From the NCBI GenBank assembly GCA_009746045.1, contig RPFO01000072.1, positions 1,769,269 through 1,833,268 of the forward strand: DNA of 64,000 nucleotides. The letters run 5' to 3'. Positions 49,276 to 59,514 of the stretch are shown here, in pieces. The position numbers and the translations under genes are program-made. The stretch is from Mesostigma viride (Eukaryota; Streptophyta; Mesostigmatophyceae; Mesostigmatales; Mesostigmataceae). The notes under the pieces are model-generated. The model was given only the letters and a program-made list of their open reading frames with translations. It was not told where the DNA came from and did no database searches. How positions within the stretch are numbered: position 1 is the stretch's first letter; every line of letters begins with the position of its first letter.

Positions 49276-50156
49276 CAGCGCTGAAAAACACACCCATAAT
49301 GCAATATGCTGGCAGCAGACACATGCATGCAGTGCCAGTAACAACCGCTGTTCAAAACAGCACGAACAATAATGATTTTTTCATTAAATGTTTGAATAAT
49401 TTTAATGTTTACAGCTGCAAGAACCCATTGATTCAACTATTCAACACTGTTATGGCGTTATGTACATCTTCGGCATTCAAATATGCCTTTTCAACACAGT
49501 CTGTTATGGCGTTATGACATCTTCGGCATTCAATGCCTGTTCAACACAGTCTGTTATGGCGTTATGACATCTTCCGCATTCAATGCCTATCATCAAATAC
49601 TATATGGTAGCTAGCTAACAAAGCGGGCCGGTCGACAGGGCGTCACATGCTGACTTGAAAGTGGAACCGCTTGCATTTTACTCTCGTGGTCCCTGCAAGA
49701 AATAAAGCAAACCGACACAATATACGCAAGAGGAAAAGAAATCAGATCCTTGACATAGATGTAAGCGTTCTACAAGGAAGAGCTCACCAGCACCTAACGG
49801 TCCATGCAGCAAATGTGTAGAACCCAACACTCACTCTTATGGCAAAGCAGCCCCATGTGGCAAGGCAGCACCATACACATGAATCACACCATGCGCCAGA
49901 TGTCACACGAGCAAGGCACAACGTTGTCGTCGGATCAGAAAGCAACAAGCGTGAAAACGCTAGCGGCCCAAATCTGAGATTCCGCGGAACACAGAAAATA
50001 AGAAAGCTCAGAAGCTACCAGCAAGGGATCGAACATATGACCTTTGGCATGATTTCGCGGCTGTGTGAGTCTCCTGATCCGAAGGCATCTCACGTAATGA
50101 ACGTTTCGAAACAGCCAAACTGCGGAAAATCTCTTACCGGAGAGAGTTGCCAATAT

Positions 50157-50200
50157 CAAGGAGACAACCAGCGCAGGCCAGAAATCGGGAGAATCCGGAC
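50157..50200 (-). repeat. 44-bp dispersed unit, site 2 (reverse)
   Basis: Reverse complement of the unit at 14537-14580, identical over 44 bp, with the extra GAGCTACCATG upstream (here 50201-50211). It lies inside CACTA element 2. Confidence 0.8.
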
Positions 50201-50746
50201 CATGGTAGCTCGAGCCTGCCGTTATCTTGTCCGCGTTTTCGAGTCGTGCAGGATTATGAATATGAATGGAGATGGAAATGTGTAGCCTTGTGCATTGAAA
50301 TTACGGCTGGCTGACGTGAAGAGCGACTACATGACCTACACGGTGGGTCCGGAAACGGCTTGCTTGATTGTGTTTCATCGTGGGCAACGAGTCCAACAAC
50401 TACTTTCTCTGGGCGGCAAACTGCGGCAAATTGAACGCAAACCTCATCATGAAATCTTGACCGTCGAAACGTAACAATCCGACGACTTATGCAGTATGCC
50501 GCGTAATTTTCTGTTGCGGGAGAGCCGTTGGGCCGGTTCCCGACGCGGGCGACCAGTGGTTTGCGTTAAGTTAACTTAGCTGAAGTTCCCCAAGCCGCAT
50601 GATGGCTCTCATCGACGGCCTCAGTCTATTGACGCGTCGGCCCGATTTTGGCGGCACCCAATTTGACCCCAACGGCACCTACCGACAAAGGGCATACGTA
50701 CGTTTCACGCGCACCACGACCTTCGAGCTCTGCTATGGCGGTGGTG

Positions 50747-50892
50747 GATGCAAGTGCCCTGGTGCACCTAGAGCAAGGGTCCTTTACATCCCCACCCTTG
50801 CAGGAAGTAGCTTAGGATGTATGATAGGCCATATGCCCCCTCTCAAGGGCTATGTGCTACATATACTCCCAACGGAGTTATGTTACAATTCA
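50747..50892 (+). mobile_element. 5'-truncated ORF1-only element (146 bp) with 12-bp target duplication
   Basis: Only the last part of the 3' region is present, from CCCTGGTGCACCTAGAGCAA to CTCCCAACGGAGTTATGTT and a short tail. ATGGCGGTGGTG flanks it on both sides (50735-50746 and 50893-50904). The perfect 12-bp duplication and 5' truncation are typical of target-primed retrotransposition. Confidence 0.85.
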
Positions 50893-51422
50893 ATGGCGGT
50901 GGTGCCGTGGGGCCCGCATCAGACTGCGGGCCCTTATCTGCTTTGGCGGTGCTGCCGTTGGGCCCGCATCAGAAATCAGGCCCTTTATGCATGCGGGCCA
51001 TTAATGCATGTTACTTTTTTAGTCTTCTGCATACAAATATGAAGCAATGAGGTCGTGTCCTCTGGATTTTTGCACTGCAAATGGCATTTGCACCGTGTGC
51101 AGTTCCTGGACGTTTGGAAACATGCATGATGGCATGTGGCTAATGTAATGACTGACTAGCTAGACCGTTTCAGTGGTTTTTCATTTGCGGGTATTTCCTC
51201 GTAAATGGTGGGAAAGCGATCGCAGCAATGGTTCTCACCACTAGACACTCCCGGCCAGTGAAGCTCGAAAAACACGCCCTGATCAAGCAAGCTGTTTCCG
51301 GCCCCACTGTATAGGTCATCTTACAGTCGCTCTTTGCGTAAGCCAGCCATAATTTCAATGAACAAGGCTACACATTTGCATACTCTTTGCTTGGTTATCG
51401 GTGTGCCTTTGTTTGGATGCAG

Positions 51423-52750
51423 GGGGATCGCTGTGCTGACACAACGCGCCGCAAGGGATTTGCTGGTAGAAGATGCCCTTCCCAAGGCTGATTACAGCGA
51501 TCCTGCGAATGGCGACGAGGCCTACTGGTGAGCCTTGTTTTTTGCAAATGCTACTTACGCCGTCTGCTTTGGTTATTTTAATTCAGTCCTATTGAAAGGC
51601 GCCTTGGGATTAGCCATGCAATCATGTTTTACTGTCACAAAGCCAGCCCTAGTAATTAATATCTAGTTTGTTTGGTTTTACCCATCCGGGTGCCATGATC
51701 TTGCCGCCAGTAAAAGCGTCCTGTGTTGTATCGTTCTATTTTTTTTAATAACCAATACTTAATAATAATACTCTTTGCTGGGTTAGTGGGGTGCGTTTGT
51801 TTGAATGCAGGCGAGATCGCTGTGCTGACACAACGTTCAACGTGATTGCATGGGCATCATTAAACCTGACGCCGCTTGTGCCGCAAGGCATTGTAGCGGC
51901 GTGTGGGGGCGTGAAGCGCTACGCGGATTCTTTCCACAAAGTCAGGATACACGGGTTCAACTACCGCACAGAGGCTGCGGACCAATCCCTGGGAAAGCGG
52001 CACAAGAATGCGGGAGTTGCGGTGCATGGCCCGGGCGGTGTAGACTTTGGTTTCATCACACACATTCTGAAGGCCAGGTTAGAGTACCCACGAGGGGGCT
52101 GGGAATGGCAGCTGTTGTTGAAGGTGGAGCTTTTTGATCGCCTTCATGTCGCTCACCTGCCCCACGAGAGGTTGGTGGTCATCAGCAGCGCACAGGCCCC
52201 CAGGTCGTCGCGCCTTGTGTTGCCAGGTGCAGTGAGCTCAGTTGGGTATGTCGTCGATGAATGCTATGCTCCCGAAATGGTGGTAATCCCTGCCAAACTG
52301 CCATGGAGCATGGCACACCAGGCGCAATCTTCCCTCAGTAACCATGTGTATCACAGCGTGGCAGCAGATTTCCCCACCATGCCGCAGTTTGAAGTGATTG
52401 AGGAGGGTGAGCCGATGCCACCGCCTAGTGGCAAGAAGAAAGGCAAGAAGAAGGGGTCCAAGAAGAAGAAGAAGGTGGCAGCGGCAGACGTAGGTGATGG
52501 CGACGTGGTGCGCCGCGCTGGCAAGGCACCTGCTCGAGGGCGCAGCCGCAAGCGTGGTGCTCCCACAGATGCTGGACCTAGCCAGCCCACCGTTGTAATT
52601 GAGGAGGTCCCTATGGCAAAGAGGGCCAGTGGAAGGCAGCGTAAAGCTGTGAACTATTGCGACACTAGTGGGGATGACACTATGTCATCAGAAGATGATG
52701 TTGATGCAACCAACCCCTCGGACAGCAGTTCTGAAGAAGATGACTTTTGA
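51423..52750 (+). CDS. Candidate CACTA element 2 gene, two exons (transposase C-terminus-like)
   Basis: Exon 51423-51527 follows an acceptor (GATGCAG) and ends at a donor CTG/GTGAGC; a second exon runs from 51811 after TGAATGCAG to the stop at 52750. The second exon encodes about 310 residues: a beta-rich domain (KVRIHGFNYRTEAA, then VDFGFITHILKARLEY, WQLLLKVELFDRL) resembling in layout the DUF4216-type region at the C-terminus of CACTA transposases, then a Lys run, a basic ARGRSRKRGAP patch, KRASGRQRKAVNY and an acidic Ser-rich tail. The transposase catalytic core is not seen. The acceptor-exon start is duplicated (51,385-51,440 and 51,772-51,830), so the true structure is uncertain. Confidence 0.4.
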
Positions 52751-52929
52751 TTTAATTTGGGCATGACAGCATTGTTTATGGAATGATGTGCTGTTTTATA
52801 TTGTATGACAACCCTATATATTGCACCTTTAATTGTGCACCCTACAATGCATATCAAAGTGGTGTTGAGTTTTTTTTTCACGTTAAGGACTTAATGAAAT
52901 AAAGCTCATGATTTTTCTCGTGTTACACT

Positions 52930-53250
52930 CTTGGTGAGAAATTTCTCACCACGTTGACTTGTGATTTTTCTCGTGTTAGTGATTTTTCTCGTGTTGGTGA
53001 GAAACTTCTCAATTTTCTCAATTTTCTCAATCTTTCTGCCTTTTTCTCACCCATTCTCACCTTTTTTCTCACTTTAGGGTTTTTTCTCACCCCAATCTCA
53101 CCAAAACGCCCTTTTTCTCACCAAAATCTCACCCTGGTGAGATTTTTTGCCTAGCGTTTGCGGAAAAAAATTGAGATTTTTCTCAATTTTCTCAAAAAAT
53201 TCTCACAAAAGGTGAGAAAATTGAGGGTTTTGAGAATTTTCTCAGAAATT
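52930..53250 (+). repeat. Right subterminal TTTCTCAC-type array of CACTA element 2
   Basis: Reverse-complement counterpart of 48,955-49,275, made of TTTTTCTCACC and TTTTCTCAA words. Confidence 0.85.
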
Positions 53251-53264
53251 GAGTTCCTAGTGTG

Positions 53265-54493
53265 CAGGACTGCCTGTCCCTACGGGCCCCATTTTTAACA
53301 TGTGGCCTGAGGGTGCACCGGCAACGGAGACCGGCGCGCCTGCGTCGTTGGCGGGTCCGTCACGGCCCTCTCTGGCTTCGGGTCCGGCGCGACCTCCTGT
53401 TTTACCAGTGCCCCCTGCGTCGGTGTCGGCTCCTGCCCCTGCGTCAGCCCCTGCTCCGGTCCCTCCTCCTTCGGCCTCGCGGTCTTTGGCCGCGGTTGTT
53501 CGGTCCACCGGTCAGGATCCTCGCGCCACCCGCGCTGCCGATTCCCTCAGGGAGTTGTCCCAGGGTGATCGGGACAGGGCTCCTTCTGTGGTGCACGCGA
53601 CGCCGGAGTCGCGTGACACGCCCATTCCGGGGTATGGTATGTCCGCACTCGCCTGCCGACAGTGTGACCTGCCGCGCGCCTCTGCTGAGCTTGCCATCTC
53701 TCCCATGTCCTATGGGTTCTCCCAGGTGTGTCGGGCGCCCCGGGATCGTGGCCTACCCATTGAGACTGATCGGCCTCCGTTCGACATGGTTATTTTAGCT
53801 GATCCGGTGTTCGAGGGTGAGATCCTGGTCCGGCGCGTCCTGTATCGCTGGGCGAGGCGTCACAACGACTTAGACACCTACGGTGGGTTTCAGTGGGCTT
53901 ACCCTCCCCCTCTGGGCATTATGGCTTCGGATGCCCTTACAGTAGAGTTTCCTGCGGTGCCGGGTGCGGCGTACACTACGGTCCTCCAGCCCATCCTTGA
54001 GTGGGATGCCCGCCGCCCGGCGCCTATCCCGGGCCAGGGTCTAGACTCCCGCGGTCACCCTCCTCCTCGTGCCAGCGACTACCTAGAGACATTCGGGTCG
54101 CGACAGTGTGTTCGTCGGTGGCGCTCCCGCGAGGTTCGGCACATCCGGTTGTGGCCGTCCAACGTGGAGCCCCTGGTGGACCTGTTCTTCCCGACGGGTA
54201 TGCGCCCTCGGATTCGGTACCATCGCCTCCTCCTGCGGGCCCTTTGCCTGATCGCGGTAGAGCCTTTCCTTCGCCTCTTTGCCTGCGGCTTTCTGGACTG
54301 GGCCCGTGGCCAGGTCGTCCTCACGCAGCATAGGTATTACTGGGCCTTCCTGGGCCTCTTTCCTGACGGCGTGTGGGCCGATGTTTTCCTCACTGTAGAT
54401 AGGCATGACAATGTTGAGGATGTGGCTCACTACCAGGCCTACCTGGAGGTCCTGCTGGCCTCTCGTGGCACTTACCAGACGGATGGCCACTAG
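53265..54493 (+). CDS. Gypsy extra ORF, C-terminal half
   Basis: The continuation of the extra ORF after CACTA element 2. It opens with more Ala/Pro-rich linker, then has a well-conserved-looking globular domain of about 250 residues with FDMVILADPVFEGEILVRRV, DTYGGFQWAYPPPLGIMA, RHIRLWPSNVEPLVDLFFPT and a closing hydrophobic helix-rich part (FLRLFACGFLDWARGQVVLT). It ends 376 bp before the 3' LTR. The alternation of two compact domains joined by a Pro/Ala linker could fit a second Gag-like or nucleic-acid-binding protein; this is speculation, since no known motif is visible. Confidence 0.6.
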
Positions 54494-54869
54494 ATAGAGG
54501 GCCTTAGGCCCGACCTGAGGGTGTTGTCCCTCCGGTATGTAGAGTCGCCCTCATATTCTGGCCAGTTGGTTGGCTGTTCTTGGTCCTTAGCGCTGATGTG
54601 TTTACTCTGTGTGTCCTGCCCAGTGCCGTCCCCCCGGCCAGGACTCCGTTCCAGGCAGTTAGGGGAACCTACCACCAGGCTTGGTGCTGGCTAACCCTAC
54701 ACCACCCGGCGTGGTGGTGGAGACCGTGTGAACTATTGGTGCTTTGTATCTGGGATGGTCTATCGATTGTGTTGGTATGTGCTGGGTGCGTTAGGATTAT
54801 TTTCCTACCCCTGTGGTTCCCTCCTCTCTGCGTAGGGAGAGGGCTCCCTACCTTTTGTGGGGGGGGAGG
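54494..54869 (+). other. Gypsy 3' untranslated region and polypurine tract
   Basis: No gene is seen. The run GTGGGGGGGGAGG (about 54857-54869) directly before the 3' LTR is the polypurine tract that primes plus-strand synthesis. Confidence 0.75.
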
Positions 54870-55440
54870 TGTTACGTCGCGTAACAATTCGTTGTAGTTA
54901 CGGACGTAAATTAGGTCCTTGGCCTCGGTTATTCCTAGGTTACGTGCAGTTCTAGTTTGGACATGATTGTCCCCGTAACAGTACTGTGGTATAGTGGGTG
55001 CCTTTGGGCGCCGCGCCGCGTACTATATTAGTGGTCCTTATCCTTTTGTAGAATGTAGTGGACAGGCGTGCATCTGTGCACCTGCTTGTGTTTCTGTGTT
55101 TCTGCAGGCGAGGGCCAGGTCGGCCCGAGCCTGTTGGACCGTTGGTGACCATTTATGCACGTTCCACTCCTTGTGTGGTCACCCGGCGTGTGTTAAATGA
55201 ATTAGCACATATTAGCTTGGGTCACGGCAGTTTAGTTGTGTTTCCTTCCTCTTTTCCTGGAGTAAACGGGTTTGATTAAATGGTCTATGGCATATTACAG
55301 TAGTACATATGTAAATGCATTGAGATCTGGTTCGTCTCGGTCGTCTTTCGCTAGGGGTGTATATAGAAGCAGCCTCACTAGTTTAGGTAGTATCAGGACA
55401 GGTAGAGGTAGAGGTGGCGGCCGAGGCTTGCGGCGTAACA
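54870..55440 (+). repeat. 3' LTR of the gypsy element
   Basis: 571 bp; appears identical to the 5' LTR except for 6 extra bases near 54976-54983 (CCCCGTAACAGTACTG versus CCCCGTACTG). Followed by the CTGGC duplication. Confidence 0.92.
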
Positions 55441-55445
55441 CTGGC

Positions 55446-56660
55446 CTGTTCAGGTGTTTGCCTGTTCAGACTTCCCTAGTTCCCCAGGGCAGGATTTAAT
55501 TGTTGCCTATGTGTTTCATTTTGTCATTTGTTTGCTGTGGCAGTTTACCATCTGGCAAGTAGACGGGCGCCGTAAGACGGGCGCCAATAGACCCCTGTTG
55601 AGAGAATGACAGGCAAACTATTGTAATACGCCTTACTTTGTCAAGTGGTATTTTAATTGTCATGGATTTATTGTACTTATATTGAATATGTACTGGGTTT
55701 TATGGGATTAGTATCTGGAATTAATGTAACTCACCGCCAGAAGGTCATTGTACTGGAGGCTCTACCGAGGTGATGGGATTAATTTCTGGAGAAGACCTCA
55801 TAGAATTAACCTGTATGTATTTAATTTTGTGTGCTTCTAATATCTGGTGGTACTCTGTAATGCCACTTCCATAAGGTTTTTATCCATTTCTCATGGAATG
55901 GTTTTCCCTGTGGCAGATCTGTTTCTTTTCCAGTTCCTTAAAAGAAAGGGCTGGGGGAATGGCAATGGCCATTAAAGACATCTGTTCAAGCTTCAAGCTG
56001 GAGTGAAGGACATTTCAAGCTACTTCAAGGGTCCCTGGCAGGGGATGTGATCCCTAAAGAAAAGAAGGGATTGGAGTTAACGTAAAGGATTTACGTTAGA
56101 TGGATAGAGATTGTTACGCTCTTTCCAACGGCACCTTGAACGCCTCATTTGGTTACGGGACGTAAAAGTTATGACGTTTCCTAGGCTGTGCCGACAGTAC
56201 CCGGCGCGCCACTGTGGGCGCGTACGGACACAGGATGTACAAGTGTCACTTTGATAGTCCGCAGGACGTTGACAGGACTTGTACAGGACTTGATAGTCAA
56301 TTGATAGGCAGGCGTGCTGTAGCGCGCCAGGACCTATGAGGCAATTGATGCTGACTAGTGTACGGATAGGTCCACAGGACTAGCCGTATGGACAATTGAT
56401 AGATCTCCGCGCCAAAGGCGTGCCAGAGCTCTGTGTAATCAATTGATTGACAGTTCAGCTGTGACAGTGCAGCTGAATACTTGGACGCGTCCCTAGCAAG
56501 CTATATGAGTGACTTGGTCACACCGGGACGCTAGTTCTTGCGTGCACGTTCTCTTGGCACTGCGACCCTGTCGCCTGTGCTGCGTGCAGTCTTGGAAGTG
56601 ACGTGACTTACGTCTGTGTTTCCTTGTTATTAATAAAGGCAACTTCCTGCAAGAACCATG
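55446..56660 (+). repeat. Copia 3' untranslated region and possible 3' LTR
   Basis: Sequence continuous with 38004 once the gypsy is removed. No coding frame. A purine tract near 55941-55959 is followed by TGGCAATGGCC; an AATAAAGGCAAC polyadenylation-like signal occurs near 56633. LTR limits cannot be confirmed because the 5' LTR is not in the window. Confidence 0.4.
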
Positions 56661-56789
56661 GCGGAATTCGTGGCATTCTCACCCTCACAACTAGATCATG
56701 TAGCACATATTCAGGACTTGCTGGATGGCTGGAGGTGGGCGAAGCCGCGGAATTAATCGAACTAAGCTAACTCTAAGCTGTTTAGTCTA

Positions 56790-57010
56790 GAAAATTTATC
56801 CTAACTACGCTACTCAGCAAAGCGCCCCTTCCGCTTAATTGCATGGGGGCAGCTACCTAGGGTGCCTGCATGCCCACAGCTGGGGCTGGCGTGTGAGCTA
56901 GCCTGGACATTCTTCTGCCACGTACCTCTTCTTGTTCTGCATAGCAGTCCAACTGAGCAAGAGAGAGGGAGTGAATGTGGTGTTCAAACTGAGCTGGGAC
57001 CACTAGGTCG
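56790..57010. repeat. Retroelement 3' segment shared with 34.7-34.9 kb
   Basis: AAAGCGCCCCTTCCGCTT, GGGGCTGGCGTGTGAGC and CTCTTCTTGTTCTGCATAG are shared with the 34,720-34,830 segment. Here it lies just downstream (in minus orientation) of the LINE fragment, so it may be the 3' region of that LINE. Confidence 0.45.
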
Positions 57011-57029
57011 GCCAGCAACATCTGGATGT

Positions 57030-58740
57030 AGTTCATGGCAGGTTTACCCAGCTTTCGAGGAATGTCCTTGGGGCCAGGCCAGGCCAGGTCAGCCCGTGTG
57101 CCGCGGGCCGCCCTGGTTGGCCAAGCCGCCGGGGGCCGGCCAGACCAACGGCGGTATCTACCTGACTGGCCGTGCGAGCAAGATGTCCTACAAATGCTAT
57201 CCTACGCTGCCTTATCTGAGTAATCTCGTCCGAAATGCGAGGCATACCCTGATACAACTTGGACTCTAATGACCTATTATGCGTAGAAAACCCTACATAA
57301 TTTCAGGACCTATCGAAGCATCCCATAAACCGTGCCGTCTAGCTTGGCGGCCATGCAGTGTATCCGTGAGTGTCCATGCCTCGGCGCCGCCATACGTACT
57401 TGCACCGTGCATGATCGAGGACGAGGATCGACCTTGAAGAGCATGCGCTTGCGGTGCGCCCGCCCAGGCCCTTCGAATGCCAGTAGGTTTTGAGCGAACG
57501 AAGCCTAGCCCAGGCCAGGCCGATGCGGATGGCCACATCCGATCGTCGGCGGTACGTCGGGGAGCATGCTCCCCTGGCAGCAGTTTGAAGCGATCACGGA
57601 ACGGGACCTCGATCCGTCCCGTCTAGCAGCCGCGGTGCCCATGCAGTGGCGGGCGACTAGCTGGTAGCCCCAATCACCATCGCCTCAGTTTTGACACTAA
57701 TAATTAATCTCCAAGCCCTGGTCGCGAGCTTGGCATGCAGGCCTTGGCATCGATCGATCCGCGATGCACTGCCGGCCGCCTCTGCGTCCCAGGACGCACA
57801 CACTCAGGTGAGTGTGTGCGTAGGCCTCCACAAGGGTGGCCTTGAGCACCGGTTTCAGCAGCGGGTCCCGGTTACGCTTGAGGCGGTGCCGGGCAGCCAA
57901 GACCTTCTTGGGGTCCTGGCGGTAGAGCGGGCCGGGGCGTCGGCGGGGCATGACCGGCAGGTCCCGGGCCGCCAGCAACGGGGCGCGGGCCGCAAAGCAC
58001 GCGAAAATGGCTGCGCGCGTTGGGAGCACCCTGGGCCAGCGCAAGTCGATGTCCGCCCTGGGCGTCCAGGGCCTCCAGCCAGGTACGCCCGTCGGCACCT
58101 GTTCCGCTCGTGCTCGCGGCGTCCATCCAGTCCTCAGGATCCCCGCCCCGGCCGAACCGGGCGTAGCGCAGACCAGTATACGTCAGGACGGGCCACTAGC
58201 TTCGGGGTGCGGCGCTCGCGAGGACATGGAACCGGAGCCGAATGGTCGCGCGCACCAATTATGAACCGGTGGTCAGAGGCTCAGAGCACACCGTGGGTGG
58301 ATGGAACACTCGGGTATCCAGAACCGAAGTGCACCTGGGCTACCGTACCACCACGTAGTCGAGACAGGCCTGAAGGTCGTTAGGGCCCCGAAAAGTGACC
58401 AAGTCCTGTGAGGGACGTTGGAAGTGGCAGTTGACAGCCGAACCATCCCGCTATCCCGCAAAAATGCAGAAAACAAGGGGGTGTTGTCGTTAGCAGCCGT
58501 GCCGGCAGGCGCAAAGCGACTGCCGGCGGCAGTGCCCACGGGGAGCGTGGCGTTGGCGTCGAGCAGCCTTATTATAACCAAGAAGTGGCGGGCTGGCCAG
58601 GCCGGTGGCCCCCTCAAGGCTAATGTCCTAAGCAAGTCCTCGAAGAACTTCTGGCGTTCCAACTGAGGTAGACCACTAGTATGGGGTGCGTAACCCACCC
58701 CAACCGTGAGGTGGTGTTTAGAAACCGGGCCCCTCAACTG
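57030..58740 (-). pseudogene. Decayed LINE (APE endonuclease and RT C-terminal tail)
   Basis: On the minus strand, 58737-58273 reads as an apurinic-endonuclease-like domain: VGVGYAPHTSG with ERQKFFEDLL, LDANATLP where GDFNA is expected, then NDNTPLFSAFLRDSGMVRLS and the T-x-W-like end. Further along, 57536-57290 contains YGGAEAWTLTDTLHGRQARR, the familiar tail of non-LTR reverse transcriptases (YG.E.WTLT), and 57257-57170 has IRQRRIAFVGHLAR (GH.AR tail). The RT core is missing because only about 0.7 kb separates the two regions. It is a broken L1-type LINE and may be related to the element that mobilises the ORF1-only family. Confidence 0.65.
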
Positions 58741-59510
58741 AGGTGAGATGTGCCACCATAAGGCGTGGGGTTAGAAACTTCAGCGTGCTGAGGCTGGCAG
58801 CTGCCAGCGGCGAACACAAACGCCACCTTGGCCTGGCATCCCACTGCCAGCAAAGTAAAAACGCCAACCGCCTGCCAGACAAATCATCAGTGAGCACCGT
58901 GCCAGGAGGCACCGTGCATTGTGCAACGATGCTCCTGCATGCACGCCTAGAATAGACATACGATGTGCAATGCAAAAGGCAACAAGCTTCTGGAGCCACC
59001 GGCCTGGTAGCTATATGGACCTATGGTCGCCATCTGCAAGCAATGCATGTGCATACGTTGAAAGTTGCGAGGGCCCAGGATGCCTGCTGGCCCAACAGCT
59101 AGGGGAGAACGAGGATCGATGGGAGATGGGGGTGGATGCAACGGAAGACGGGGGTGGGGATGGAACGGAGGGGAGGGAGATGGATGGAATAGTGCTTTTC
59201 ATCGCATGGAGCTTGTCCTGCAGCTGGCGAAGGATGCGAGCCTGCCGCCTGATCTGGGTATTCGGGGATGATTGCGCAACTCAGAGGCGTAGATATAATC
59301 CAGCATGCGTTGTGTACTGCGAATCTGACTGCTGAGAGCTGTCGTTCTAGCCCGAAATACCGGCACCACCATATGTATCACTCGACTAGGTCGAGGCATG
59401 GGGGTGGAACGGGTGGGACTTTATAATTAGAGGCTGCCCCCGAAGCCTGTTAGCCGCGAGCCAACGAGTAGAGTTGTCTACCTACTGGAACCACCAGGGG
59501 CAGCACGCGC
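58741..59510. other. No recognisable gene
   Basis: On the minus strand 58999-58741 may continue the LINE endonuclease N-terminal region in broken frames. Nothing else is recognised; GC-rich frames at 59,000-59,340 look random. Confidence 0.4.
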
Positions 59511-59514
59511 TTCT

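Larger units (their letters stand above)
49276..51420. other. CACTA element 2 interior: captured or decayed fragments
   Basis: An 84-bp-scale tandem repeat (GTCTGTTATGGCGTTATGAC) lies at 49,445-49,580. A 148-codon plus frame at 49839-50285 is partly made of the inverted 44-bp unit and is not trusted. Segments near 50,318-50,372 and 51,277-51,340 are inverted relatives, both able to encode MTYTVGPETACLI, on opposite strands, which suggests rearranged gene fragments. Confidence 0.4.
48932..53262 (+). mobile_element. CACTA-type DNA transposon 2 (4.3 kb)
   Basis: Terminal inverted repeats begin CACTAGGAACTC on the left (48932-48943) and end GAGTTCCTAGTG on the right (53251-53262). A 2-bp TG duplication flanks them (48930-48931, 53263-53264). 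Subterminal arrays of GTGAGAAA-type repeats lie on the left and their reverse complement on the right. One exon-containing gene candidate lies on the plus strand (51,423-52,750). Removing the element restores an open frame in the gypsy extra ORF. Confidence 0.88.
38010..55440 (+). mobile_element. Ty3/gypsy chromovirus-like LTR retrotransposon (17.4 kb including a 4.3-kb insert)
   Basis: Two LTRs (38010-38574 and 54870-55440) start TGTTACG and end CGTAACA, and are flanked by a 5-bp duplication CTGGC (38005-38009, 55441-55445). Internally come gag, protease, RT, RNase H, integrase with a chromodomain, and an extra large ORF in the env position. It is inserted into the copia 3' region. The LTRs appear identical except for a 6-bp indel, which implies a recent insertion, yet pol shows several frame breaks. 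Confidence 0.92.

Noticed and set aside
49839..50285. 148-codon frame in CACTA element 2
   Set aside because: Its C-terminal third is the reverse complement of the dispersed 44-bp unit, and the rest has no recognisable domain.
57691..58383. 230-codon plus-strand frame
   Set aside because: It is antisense to the decayed LINE and has no recognisable pattern.
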